DNA from: Candidatus Peregrinibacteria bacterium
Lineage (GTDB): Bacteria > Patescibacteriota > Gracilibacteria > UBA1369 > LOWO2-01-FULL-3
Length of the DNA: 56,630 nt
Assembly: GCA_030688025.1 (NCBI GenBank)
Contig: JAUYJL010000024.1
Span: 1-56,630, forward strand
Direction of reading: 5' to 3'
In this document: positions 32,503 through 41,288 of the stretch, piece after piece
Layout: every line of letters begins with the position of its first letter
Numbering within the stretch: the stretch's first letter is position 1
Position numbers and translations under genes: made by a program
The notes under the pieces: generated by a model
Seen by the model: only the letters and a program-made list of their open reading frames with translations
The model's database searches: none
What the model was told of the DNA's origin: nothing

Positions 32503-35388
32503 ATGAAAAATTTCAAAAAATTTCTCAACATTTTTTTGTTGACCGTTTTAGTATGCACATCTTTAGGCTCCGTACAGGCAAAAACCACGTCTGACACAAT
32601 CACCACCAACAACGCCTTTAACAACCTCATGTTTAGCGACGTATACGAAACAAACGAAAACTTCGACGCAATATATTTCCTCTACAACACAAACGTAATC
32701 AACGGATACGAAGACAAAGAAACGAAAATCAAAGAATACAAACCGGAAAAAGAAATCAATCGCGCAGAATTTTTGAAATTGATAATGGAAGGCGCAGGAA
32801 AAGCAACCCACAAAAATTATGAATCATGTTTCCCCGACATAATTTCCGATGAATGGTACGAAACATATGTTTGCCAAGCCAAAAAAGAAGGTTTCATAAA
32901 CGGCTATCCGGACGGAACATTCAAACCGGAAGAAACAATAAATGAAGCCGAGGCATTAAAAATGATTGGAGAAGTTATGGACTGGCCAATACAAAAAACC
33001 ACAACCGAAGACTGGTACAAGCCATATCTAAATTTTGCAGAAGATAAAAAAATCATAACAGATGATGAAATCTCACAGCTAATGAATCGCGGAGAAATTG
33101 CAGAAATGATATTCAGAAATAAAACAATCGAAGCCCTAAACCTAAGCGCTTACGACAACAAAAAAATAAGCAAATTATTCGACAAATACAATATTCCTTT
33201 CGACGGTCCACTCGGACCAGACGGAATTTTCGGCCATGGAGGCCCATTTGGAAACGAAGGCGCATTCTCCAACAACAAAGCCTTCAAAAAAAACGGAGTC
33301 TTCGAATATCGAACAGACACCTATTTTGACAATCACTACTGCTATTATTCCGACTCCGGCGAATTTCAAGATGATGTCGAAGAAATCCTCAAAGATTACA
33401 CAGACAAAACCCTTTCCGAAACTTTCATAAAAAACGCAGACTTAAACGGATTCGGCAAAGTCCTTTGCTACAGCGAACAAATCGAAACAGACCTCGAAGA
33501 ACTCACGACCGAACTACGCAAAGAATTTGAAGTGACATGTTGGAATAATCCAGCAAAAAAAACATCAAAAGATTTTGATTCATTGCTTTGCTACGTAGAA
33601 CCTCCAAAACAAACACAATCGACAGAAGGAGACGACAGCTCAGACGATGACTCAGACAACGACACCACCATTTCAAATTTCGCAGACATAAATATCTCCC
33701 TAAACAAAACTTCAATCCTCGCAAACGGCTCATCAACACTGGAAATCACAGCAAAAGTTTTTGACGAAAAAGGAAAGGCCCTAAGCGATAGAATCTTTTC
33801 AGCAAACATTGGCGGAGGAATTGATTATCACGAAGAATTGGAAATGATGGAAACATCAACTGGCGTATACACCGCCACATTCAACACAAAACTCGCTCAA
33901 GACTACACGGTTCACGTTGAAGACGACAAAGGAAATTCATCATACACAGAATATTTCACCGCAACTCCGGGCTCACTCGATCACGTGGAAATATTAGAGA
34001 TTTTACAGCCATACCAAAACCAAAACCACAACAAAGCATTTATAAAAGTCGCATCAAAAGACAAATACGAAAACACACTTCCATATTCATCAGTAAATAA
34101 TGTCCTCGACGCAATCACGACATTCGGAACTCTGTCAGTAACGCATGACGATAAAGGAATCTTCACAGTCGAATTAACCGCATCAGACTGGGGAATTGCA
34201 GAAGTTTCCATCAAAGACAAAAAATCCGCGGCAATTCTTAAAACAGTTCCAACGGGAATATATTTCCTACCACTCGAAATAAACATGCAAAAAGGGATAA
34301 ACAAAATCAAAGAAGACGTTGTGGAAGCCCCAATGTACATGTACTTCCCAAGCAAATACGGAAGCCTCGGCTCATACAATTTCACCGTATATTACGATGC
34401 AACAAAATTAAGTCTTTCAAAAGTGGAAGACATCGACACAGCAGACGGATTCGCGCCACCAATATACGAAGTCGATCGAGTAAACGGAATCATTTATTTC
34501 AGCCAAACAAACGCAGATACAAACAAAGACATTGCACAAGACATAGGAATCGGGAAAATATTTTTTGACGTAATTGGCACAGGTGAAGGCACAATCAGAG
34601 TAGACGACATCGTATTAAAAAACACAGAAGGAGAAGAACAAAGTTATTATGCAAAATTCGCAGGACTAATCGGTCAATCCGTAGAGACCGCTGAATCCGC
34701 AATTAACGCCGCAAAAGACCTCGCGGTAGAAACAGGCACCGCCATCATAGACACAACGACAAGCACCATTGATTCAGCATTAGATGGTATTGCAAAATGG
34801 TGGTACAATATCAAAAGCACAAAAGAAATTTGCGTAGACGTATTCACTTTCCCAAATAGCAACACCACGGCACAACAAATAAATCAGGACATTAGTTGGA
34901 CAAATCTAATTTTTAGCAAAATTGCCGCCAGCTGTAATTGCAGTTTTTACATAAACGTAACTTTAAATTCTACGACAAACTTAACCGCCGCAAATTGGAA
35001 CACAATAGACACAAACCATGACAATAATTTAGATGAAGGCGAACTCCCAGCTATCTCAAATAATCATCCTGCAACAGGACAAACAGCATCAGGCAACAAA
35101 TGCGCCGCACTGTACTACGTTCCTGCGATAGATGGCGGGGACTATGGATGGTCATGGAAAGGAGGAGTAAACGGAACAGCCGTAGACCAAAGCAGTGATC
35201 CGGACAACAGAACCGTCGCTCACGAACTCGCACATCAATTCAGCAAAAATGAAATAAAAGATCCAAATCATCCACCGGCATCAGCCACACAAGGCGCAGA
35301 CACAGCCGGGAACCTCATGAACTACAACAACACCGGAGACACACTCACAAAAGAACAATGCAGTTTGTTGGAAAAGTACATTAAATAA
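32503..35388 (+). CDS. SLH-anchored surface zinc metallopeptidase with invasin-like and cohesin-like domains
   Basis: A 961-residue secreted protein. In order: signal peptide (about 1-27); S-layer homology repeats (about 45-215; core GFINGYPDGTFKPEE); an acidic linker with two or three Cys residues (about 280-385); an Ig/invasin (Big_1)-like domain (about 395-500); a second Ig-like domain (about 500-590); a cohesin-like beta-sandwich (about 595-730; NFTVYYDATKLSLSKV and GKIFFDVIGTGEGTI); and a C-terminal peptidase domain (about 775-961). The peptidase has the zinc motif HELAH (907-911) and a Met-turn-like NLMNY (M939). An EF-hand-like loop DTNHDNNLDEGEL (836-848) suggests calcium binding. SLH at one end and peptidase at the other imply a surface protease. 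Confidence 0.8.
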   Translation: MKNFKKFLNIFLLTVLVCTSLGSVQAKTTSDTITTNNAFNNLMFSDVYETNENFDAIYFLYNTNVINGYEDKETKIKEYKPEKEINRAEFLKLIMEGAGKATHKNYESCFPDIISDEWYETYVCQAKKEGFINGYPDGTFKPEETINEAEALKMIGEVMDWPIQKTTTEDWYKPYLNFAEDKKIITDDEISQLMNRGEIAEMIFRNKTIEALNLSAYDNKKISKLFDKYNIPFDGPLGPDGIFGHGGPFGNEGAFSNNKAFKKNGVFEYRTDTYFDNHYCYYSDSGEFQDDVEEILKDYTDKTLSETFIKNADLNGFGKVLCYSEQIETDLEELTTELRKEFEVTCWNNPAKKTSKDFDSLLCYVEPPKQTQSTEGDDSSDDDSDNDTTISNFADINISLNKTSILANGSSTLEITAKVFDEKGKALSDRIFSANIGGGIDYHEELEMMETSTGVYTATFNTKLAQDYTVHVEDDKGNSSYTEYFTATPGSLDHVEILEILQPYQNQNHNKAFIKVASKDKYENTLPYSSVNNVLDAITTFGTLSVTHDDKGIFTVELTASDWGIAEVSIKDKKSAAILKTVPTGIYFLPLEINMQKGINKIKEDVVEAPMYMYFPSKYGSLGSYNFTVYYDATKLSLSKVEDIDTADGFAPPIYEVDRVNGIIYFSQTNADTNKDIAQDIGIGKIFFDVIGTGEGTIRVDDIVLKNTEGEEQSYYAKFAGLIGQSVETAESAINAAKDLAVETGTAIIDTTTSTIDSALDGIAKWWYNIKSTKEICVDVFTFPNSNTTAQQINQDISWTNLIFSKIAASCNCSFYINVTLNSTTNLTAANWNTIDTNHDNNLDEGELPAISNNHPATGQTASGNKCAALYYVPAIDGGDYGWSWKGGVNGTAVDQSSDPDNRTVAHELAHQFSKNEIKDPNHPPASATQGADTAGNLMNYNNTGDTLTKEQCSLLEKYIK

Positions 35389-35389
35389 A

Positions 35390-37057
35390 TCAGTACAAAT
35401 CCTTCAAATAACATTCCTCACAATAAACAATTTCTTTGCACTCAGGAGAATAGATTGCTTGAATATCTTTTTCGCACTTTGCACATTTCCTCTGCCACAA
35501 GCGATAAACATCATGCAATTTTAAACGATCATAGTGCCTAACGTCAGGATGTTTTCGCGGAATCGCGATTTTCATTCTTTTATAAAAATCAAATTCTGCA
35601 GGAGTGATTTTGTATTCACGTCCGGAAATTTCGCATTTCAAAACTTTTTTCAAAATACTTTCATCAACTTCATTAATATCATCTGGAACATCAAAATATT
35701 CTCCATCAAGTTTTTTCTCATCAACTTCATCGCGCCACCTCGCCCCAATTTTCAAAGCTTCATTTTTTTTCAAAGGAAAATACTCCGGAGCAATCGTTTC
35801 ATTATAGTCGCAAGGCGACAGCGCATAAGGGAAAAACTCTCCCCACTCTCCAGATTTTTCCATTTGAGAAATTATTTTCGCAACCAATTTTCCATAATCT
35901 TCTTTTGAATATTGCTTATTAAAAACACAATATCTTTTATTTCGAAGCCCAACACATCCAAAAAGATCACGAGAATTTTGGCAATCCATCGAATATCGAA
36001 CATTATCCGAATACCAAACAAAAAACGTAACCATCAAATTCGTTCCAAGTGTAGAACAAACATTATAACAAAACTGCACGCCCTCAGGCGCAGTATAAAC
36101 CGCATCCATCGTCCCAACACTTCTCGGAGAGTTATACAAAAATTTACAATCTTCACTATCCTTTACATCATAAGAAAATTTACAATTTTTAGAATTAAAA
36201 ATCGCATCTCCGCTACAATTTTCACTCGCATAAATATGCGACGCAGTATGTGGCAATTTTAATTTCACTTCTTCAAGACGATCTCTCAAAAATTTTATTT
36301 TAGAATGCGTAAGATTTTCATATTCTTTAAAAATTTCTTGATATTTTTCTTTTCCAACAAATTCATTGAACACGCAATATTCCTTACTCCTAAGCCCAAA
36401 ACACCCTATGCAATTTTTACATCCACTACATTCTTCAATCATCGTTGAATCGCTGCAATTTCTCGAATTTGTAAAAAATCTGCAACCATAACAACCATCA
36501 CTCGCAACCCCTTGATAACAAAATTCACAAGAATATAAACACAAACTATCCAAACAATTTTTCGAATAAGAAATATATTTTCCAAACATACAGTCCTCAT
36601 CATTTCCCGCGCCAAAAATCAAATAACAATTTTTCATATTCAGCGTATAGCAGGTGTAGTAGCTGTTTTCGACGTTTATCGTATGCAAAGAAATCCGCGG
36701 AACAACTTCATAAAGTTCCTTAAATTGTTCAAAAAAATTCTTACTAAAATCATAATCTCGCCCATAATCCATGCCGTCCCATTTATCTCCCCACCACTCA
36801 TCTTGATCATAAACTTTATAAGGTTTATCCGGAGAGTAAATCGAAAGAATTTGTTTTCCAGAAAGATCGCATTTTCGAGTATAAAGTGTTCTTTCATTTC
36901 GAAACGCCAACCTGTTTTGCTGTCGACAAGAAGGACATTTTTTAGGACTTGGAATAGAAAATTTCCTCCCATCAAAAACAGGAGAAAGCTGAGAGAGATG
37001 CGCCAAATCCTCACTCGTAATTTCGAATTTTTCACCACATTGTTTACAACTTTCCAT
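35390..37057 (-). CDS. Cysteine-rich zinc-ribbon and repeat protein
   Basis: A 555-residue cytoplasmic protein with dozens of Cys residues. The N-terminus has a zinc ribbon (CKQCG ... CPSC) and the C-terminus another (CAKCEKDI ... YCEEC). Between them about 300 residues are built from short Cys-containing repeats of the type NCY.IFG and NSRNC, suggesting a right-handed beta-helix. A distinctive segment occurs twice: GCFGLRSKEYCVFNE and GCVGLRNKRYCVFNK, each followed by a K-E-x-Y helix. The N-terminal ribbon ends ILSIYSPDKPYKVYD and the C-terminal one AIYSPECKEIVYCE, so the two ends are related. I do not know a function. It converges on the metallopeptidase gene, 1 bp between stops. Confidence 0.65.
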   Translation of the reverse strand: MESCKQCGEKFEITSEDLAHLSQLSPVFDGRKFSIPSPKKCPSCRQQNRLAFRNERTLYTRKCDLSGKQILSIYSPDKPYKVYDQDEWWGDKWDGMDYGRDYDFSKNFFEQFKELYEVVPRISLHTINVENSYYTCYTLNMKNCYLIFGAGNDEDCMFGKYISYSKNCLDSLCLYSCEFCYQGVASDGCYGCRFFTNSRNCSDSTMIEECSGCKNCIGCFGLRSKEYCVFNEFVGKEKYQEIFKEYENLTHSKIKFLRDRLEEVKLKLPHTASHIYASENCSGDAIFNSKNCKFSYDVKDSEDCKFLYNSPRSVGTMDAVYTAPEGVQFCYNVCSTLGTNLMVTFFVWYSDNVRYSMDCQNSRDLFGCVGLRNKRYCVFNKQYSKEDYGKLVAKIISQMEKSGEWGEFFPYALSPCDYNETIAPEYFPLKKNEALKIGARWRDEVDEKKLDGEYFDVPDDINEVDESILKKVLKCEISGREYKITPAEFDFYKRMKIAIPRKHPDVRHYDRLKLHDVYRLWQRKCAKCEKDIQAIYSPECKEIVYCEECYLKDLY

Positions 37058-37066
37058 AATACAAAA

Positions 37067-37501
37067 TTAATTTTTCTTTTTCGCCGCAGAAATAATTTTA
37101 TTTGCGACAAAAACTCCAATTACAAAAAACAATGCATGTCCCAACCACCATGTTCCACTAAAAAGAACCAAGTTATCACGCGCAATTCCATATATCTCAG
37201 GAGCACGTGAACCAAATGGAACCTGCGCTTCCCCAAGCTCCCAAGCCCTATAATACACACTCATAAGTGTACTGAAAATAAGCGCAAACACAAAACCGAT
37301 TCCAAAATTTTTCCATCCTTTTGATTTAACATAAGAAACAAAACCAAAAAGAAAAGAGGCAATAAAGAACGCCAACAAAAACTTTACAACAAAATACGTC
37401 AAAGATTCCATAGGATGCGTCAAAAAATAATGAAAAGTAAAATCAACCGCATCTGTAACAACCGCAACAACTAAAGCTTTTTTTGTTTCTGCTGAAAACA
37501 T
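37067..37501 (-). CDS. Membrane protein with about four transmembrane helices
   Basis: A 144-residue protein with hydrophobic segments at about 8-25, 35-55, 67-86 and 112-135. Conserved-looking polar residues include the HYFLTHP loop. Family not recognised. It follows the cupredoxin gene by 18 bp and precedes the Cys-rich gene by 9 bp, so the three probably form one operon. Confidence 0.65.
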   Translation of the reverse strand: MFSAETKKALVVAVVTDAVDFTFHYFLTHPMESLTYFVVKFLLAFFIASFLFGFVSYVKSKGWKNFGIGFVFALIFSTLMSVYYRAWELGEAQVPFGSRAPEIYGIARDNLVLFSGTWWLGHALFFVIGVFVANKIISAAKKKN

Positions 37502-37519
37502 AAAAATAAAAGTTAAAAA

Positions 37520-37888
37520 TTATTCAACAACAACAGTTCCCTTCATCGCAGGATGAATTGAACAATAATATTCATACGTTCCGGCATTTTCAAATTTGAA
37601 AGAAAAACTCCCACCTTTTTCAAAAAATGGACTTTTAAAAAGACCGGTAGAAACAACATCATGCGCCGCAACATCATCATGTTTCCAAGTCACAGTATCT
37701 CCGACAACAACATTGATTACCGCAGGAACAAAAGCAAAATCACTAATAGTAACCACATTCCCTCCAGCAATTGTGTCAGAAACAGCAGGCTGTTTTTCAA
37801 TCGAAGTGGTCGAAACTGTCGATGTTTTTTGCGCACATCCAACAAAAACAAACATCGAAACAAAAAATATAGATAGAAGTTTTTTCAT
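37520..37888 (-). CDS. Cupredoxin (plastocyanin-like) lipoprotein
   Basis: A 122-residue lipoprotein: VFVGC places the lipidated cysteine at C18. The mature part is a cupredoxin domain (about 42-122) with type 1 copper ligands H76, C109, H112 and M115 in AAHDVV and YYCSIHPAM. It could shuttle electrons at the outer membrane face or bind copper. A redox partner is not encoded in the window. Confidence 0.88.
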   Translation of the reverse strand: MKKLLSIFFVSMFVFVGCAQKTSTVSTTSIEKQPAVSDTIAGGNVVTISDFAFVPAVINVVVGDTVTWKHDDVAAHDVVSTGLFKSPFFEKGGSFSFKFENAGTYEYYCSIHPAMKGTVVVE

Positions 37889-37946
37889 AGAAAGAAAAAT
37901 TTAAAAAATATTTGCCAACAAAAACATCTTAGCTCAAAAACCACAC

Positions 37947-37980
37947 AAAAAAAAGACCCTCCGATAAACGAAGAGCCTTT
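37947..37980 (-). terminator. Intrinsic terminator of the Lys-rich mini-protein gene
   Basis: On the minus strand, AAAGGCTCTTCG pairs (with G-U pairs) to CGGAGGGTCTTT around a 5-nt loop and is followed by a T run. Confidence 0.7.
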
Positions 37981-37999
37981 CAAAATCGCTAAGCAAAGA

Positions 38000-38110
38000 T
38001 TACTTTCGTTTCTTTGCAACTTTCTTTTTAGCAACTTTCTTTACCACTTTCTTTGCTGCTTTCTTTACTACTTTCTTAGCAACTTTCTTTTTTGCTTTTT
38101 TAACTGGCAT
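38000..38110 (-). CDS. 36-residue lysine-rich histone-H1-like protein
   Basis: The frame ATG (38110) to TAA (38000) encodes 36 residues, nearly all Lys, Val and Ala in KKVAKK/KKVVKKAAKK-like repeats. It resembles the Lys/Ala tails of AlgP or Hc1-type nucleoid proteins. It is too short for standard cut-offs, but it has a clear terminator and its reading frame is clean. It may bind nucleic acid; alternatively it is a ribosomal-type basic peptide. Confidence 0.65.
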   Translation of the reverse strand: MPVKKAKKKVAKKVVKKAAKKVVKKVAKKKVAKKRK

Positions 38111-38240
38111 TTTGGATGAGGTTTAAGAAATAAAATGCAATGAAAATATCCCTCATAATAGCCAAAAAGTCAACTTACAGACGTACTTTTCTCAACGCTT
38201 TTAGTAGATAGATTTTTAACCTGTTTTATAAGTCAATAAT

Positions 38241-39365
38241 TTATGCTTGAACAACAACAGGCTTTTTTGCCTTCATCTTGAGCACAACGACGAATGCAAT
38301 AATTCCAAGAACTGCAACAACGACCATCGCAACAAGACTGTGCAATAACATTGAAACAACAATTGCTAGAATGCTCAAAACTAAAGAAACGATAAATGTT
38401 AAAAGTCCAATTGCTCCACGACTGATAGATCCAAGGATAGGAAGAACATCAAGAACAACGCTGATAGGCCCAAATAAAGAGCTCAAGCCAATCCACATCA
38501 TCAAGAATCCGATTGCTCTAAAAATCCATAACCACATTGTAAATTCAGAATGCATTGTTTGAATTGCTTCGTCAAATGTTCCATCGAAAAGTCTATATAA
38601 AGATTCTGTAGTTTTCTGATCTATGTAAGTTACAAGTTTTCCACCATCAAGTTTTCCAAAAACAGTCCCATCCAAATTATTATCCACAACGCTATAAGAA
38701 ATTCTCAAATCTCCAACTTGTGGCGCAGCAAGTGTTCCCTTTCCAACAAGAACATATCCATTTTCAAAAACACCTTGAGTCAATTCCAACTCTTCTTTTG
38801 TAAGATTCAAATCTGAATAAGCAGGTAAATCAAGTTTCGCCATATCAACTTCGTACGCACCGACTTTTGCAGATTTCACATGAAATGTATCGGCTTTTAT
38901 AGACATTTCAGGATTTGCATGACCCGCAGCGTCTTTAAATGAAGAACTTGATCCTGGAGCAGAAGTCCAATTTGTAGAATAACTATATGTTGTAGTTGTT
39001 GTCTCAGAACCTCCAGTATTTGTATCTGATTTTGATTCTGATTTTTCAACCCAAGCGTACATTTCAACATTTCGTGAAACGGCAAGATAATCAGCAGGTT
39101 TCAAAAACATTCCGTCACCAAGTTTTTCTGTAGACACAGTCTTTCCCGTAACAGCAATCAATTTTCCTTCAGCAATAGTATCAACACTTTCAGCAGTAAC
39201 TTTCGTAGCAGTATTCGCAATTTCAGAAATATCAACACTTCCCTCGTTCCAATAAATCACTCCGAACGCTCCAAGAAAAAGAATAAGACCAAAAACAACG
39301 CCTTTAACAGCATCGCCGATCCTTGAAAAGTATCCTTTCGTAGTCACTTCTGTAATATTTGCCAT
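38241..39365 (-). CDS. TMEM43-family membrane protein
   Basis: A 374-residue protein with one N-terminal membrane helix (about 22-40), a large extracytoplasmic region (about 45-265) and three C-terminal helices (about 275-370). The pattern VIYWNEG after helix 1, a beta-rich middle domain and the closing hydrophobic cluster are those of the TMEM43 (DUF1625) family. Bacterial members have no established function; the human homologue is at the inner nuclear membrane. It is divergent from smpB. Confidence 0.8.
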   Translation of the reverse strand: MANITEVTTKGYFSRIGDAVKGVVFGLILFLGAFGVIYWNEGSVDISEIANTATKVTAESVDTIAEGKLIAVTGKTVSTEKLGDGMFLKPADYLAVSRNVEMYAWVEKSESKSDTNTGGSETTTTTYSYSTNWTSAPGSSSSFKDAAGHANPEMSIKADTFHVKSAKVGAYEVDMAKLDLPAYSDLNLTKEELELTQGVFENGYVLVGKGTLAAPQVGDLRISYSVVDNNLDGTVFGKLDGGKLVTYIDQKTTESLYRLFDGTFDEAIQTMHSEFTMWLWIFRAIGFLMMWIGLSSLFGPISVVLDVLPILGSISRGAIGLLTFIVSLVLSILAIVVSMLLHSLVAMVVVAVLGIIAFVVVLKMKAKKPVVVQA

Positions 39366-39427
39366 ATGTATGGATTAAAATTTAAAACCACGGTAGATTA
39401 TATCACGAGAAGAGAACTAAAACGCAA

Positions 39428-39904
39428 ATGAAAAAAATTACAAATAAAACCAAGGGCGAAAATTATTACGCAAAAAATAAAAAAGCCTTCCACGACTATG
39501 TTATTTTGGAAAATTTCGAGGCGGGAGTCGTATTAAATGGACCTGAAGTAAAAGCCATAAAAAAGTCACAAGTAAATTTAAAAGGCTCATTTGTCTCAAT
39601 AGAAGGAGGCGAAGCATTTTTGAAACAAGCACACGTTTCAAATTATAAATTCGCAGATATAAAAACATTAGATCCGGTCAGGCCAAGAAAATTACTTTTG
39701 AGTAAAAAAGAAATCGCAACCCTCGCCCAAAATCTCGACCAAAAAGGAGTCACAATAATTCCACTCGAACTCTATCCAAAAGTCGGCCTAATAAAACTTC
39801 GAATCGGAATCTGCAAAGGCAAAAAGCTCTACGACAAGCGCGAAACCCTCCGCAAACGCACCCAAGATTTAGAAGTAAATCAAGCGATCAAGAGGTACAA
39901 ATAA
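39428..39904 (+). CDS. smpB: SmpB, tmRNA-binding protein of trans-translation
   Basis: A 158-residue OB-fold protein. Family positions are intact: YVILENFEAGVVLNGPEVKAI, then the KGSFV..EGGEAFL strand, and the basic tail KLYDKRETLRKR. SmpB binds the tRNA-like end of tmRNA and brings it to stalled ribosomes. No tmRNA was found in this window. Confidence 0.95.
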   Translation: MKKITNKTKGENYYAKNKKAFHDYVILENFEAGVVLNGPEVKAIKKSQVNLKGSFVSIEGGEAFLKQAHVSNYKFADIKTLDPVRPRKLLLSKKEIATLAQNLDQKGVTIIPLELYPKVGLIKLRIGICKGKKLYDKRETLRKRTQDLEVNQAIKRYK

Positions 39905-39910
39905 TTTTCA

Positions 39911-39939
39911 TTTCCATTTTTCCACCAGTGAGGTATATT
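39911..39939 (+). promoter_or_regulatory. Possible promoter for nadE
   Basis: TTTCCA (39911-39916), 17-bp spacer and TATATT (39934-39939), 28 bp before the ATG at 39967. The -35 is weak. Confidence 0.4.
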
Positions 39940-39966
39940 GACCTCCTTTCTTAACATTTCAAAAAC

Positions 39967-40719
39967 ATGCACAACATTTACACAAAAATTCTCGCGGAAA
40001 TCCACAAGTATTTCAAAACACACGGATTTGAGAAAGCTGTCATCGGCGTTAGCGGTGGAATCGATTCAGCAGTTGCACTAAAACTCACTGTCGACGCACT
40101 CGGCCCTGAAAACGTCACAGCGCTTTTGATGCCGGAAAAAGGCGTTTCCTTAGAGGAAAATTTTATGCACGCAAAAGCACTTTGCCAATTTTTAAAAGTG
40201 GAAATGTTCACAATCCCGATAAACAAATTCCTGACAGATTTTCTCGCACTTCCTTGGCAACCAAGCGACCTCGCGCAAATCAACGTAAAAGCACGCGTAA
40301 GAATGTCTATTATGTATAATTTCGCAAACACAAAAAACGCATTGGTCATTGGAACTTCAAATAAAACCGAACTTTTCTTAGGCTACGGAACAAAATATGG
40401 AGACCTTGCCGCAGACATCGAAGTCATCGGAGACCTACTAAAAACAGACGTTTACAAATTGGCAGAACACTTGGGACTTCCTGACGAATTCCTTACAAAA
40501 GTACCATCCGCAGAGCTTTATCCGGGACAAACAGACGAAGAAGAACTCGGAATGACATACAAAGATATGGATATGATTTTGGCTCAAGTTGAAAGAGGCC
40601 TCACAAAAGATAATCTCATCGACAAAGGCATAAATCCAAATCTAGTCCACAAAATATTCAGATTAATAGACATAAATCAGCACAAATTACACCCACCTCA
40701 TCTTATAGTCTTGAATTAA
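39967..40719 (+). CDS. nadE: NAD+ synthetase, ammonia-dependent
   Basis: A 250-residue protein. SGGIDS (29-34) is the ATP-pyrophosphatase P-loop; GTSNKTELFLGYGTKYGD is the second family signature. It converts deamido-NAD+ to NAD+ using ammonia. It has no glutaminase domain, so free ammonia is the donor. nadM starts 26 bp downstream, so the two salvage steps are co-transcribed. Confidence 0.95.
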   Translation: MHNIYTKILAEIHKYFKTHGFEKAVIGVSGGIDSAVALKLTVDALGPENVTALLMPEKGVSLEENFMHAKALCQFLKVEMFTIPINKFLTDFLALPWQPSDLAQINVKARVRMSIMYNFANTKNALVIGTSNKTELFLGYGTKYGDLAADIEVIGDLLKTDVYKLAEHLGLPDEFLTKVPSAELYPGQTDEEELGMTYKDMDMILAQVERGLTKDNLIDKGINPNLVHKIFRLIDINQHKLHPPHLIVLN

Positions 40720-40745
40720 AAAAGGTTTTTCAATATTATTTAATC

Positions 40746-41285
40746 ATGAAATCCGCTTTATTTATCGGACGATTCCAACCTTTCCACAAAGGTCATCTTG
40801 AAGTTATCAAAGAAATTCTGAAAGAAAACGACCGCGTGATTATCGGAATTGGAAGCGCAGAAAACAGCTTCCTTCCGGAAAATCCGATGACGGCGAGCGA
40901 AAGATTTCAACTTATCGATGAATCATTAAAAGAAGCAAAAATCTCTGCTGAAAAATATAGAATCATTCCAATCAGAAACATAAACAATTACTATCTTTGG
41001 TTCGAACACGTAAACACTTATGTTCCGCCATACGATACCGTTTACACGGGTTCTGAAATCGTAAAAGCGTGTTACATAGGCAAAAAAATAAAGATTAAAA
41101 ACCTAAAAAGAAAATTCGAAGTCAGCGCAACAAAAATCCGAAAAGCAATTTTGGAAAACGATAAATGGGAACAGTACGTTCCAAAAGCTTGCGCAGATTT
41201 GATTAAAAAAATGAAAATTCCTTCAAGAATAAAAATCATTCAACACACAATGGATCAAACAAAATACAACAATTCTTCATTCTGA
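40746..41285 (+). CDS. nadM: Nicotinamide-nucleotide adenylyltransferase, NadM type
   Basis: A 179-residue nucleotidyltransferase. GRFQPFHKGH (8-17) carries the HxGH motif; SATKIRKAI near 130 is the second (SxTxxR) motif. The length and the internal IIGIGSAENSF are those of the archaeal-type NadM rather than NadD. It joins ATP to NMN or NaMN. No gene for making the pyridine mononucleotide is present in the window. It is directly upstream of the phosphohexomutase gene, 3 bp apart. Confidence 0.92.
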   Translation: MKSALFIGRFQPFHKGHLEVIKEILKENDRVIIGIGSAENSFLPENPMTASERFQLIDESLKEAKISAEKYRIIPIRNINNYYLWFEHVNTYVPPYDTVYTGSEIVKACYIGKKIKIKNLKRKFEVSATKIRKAILENDKWEQYVPKACADLIKKMKIPSRIKIIQHTMDQTKYNNSSF

Positions 41286-41288
41286 ATC

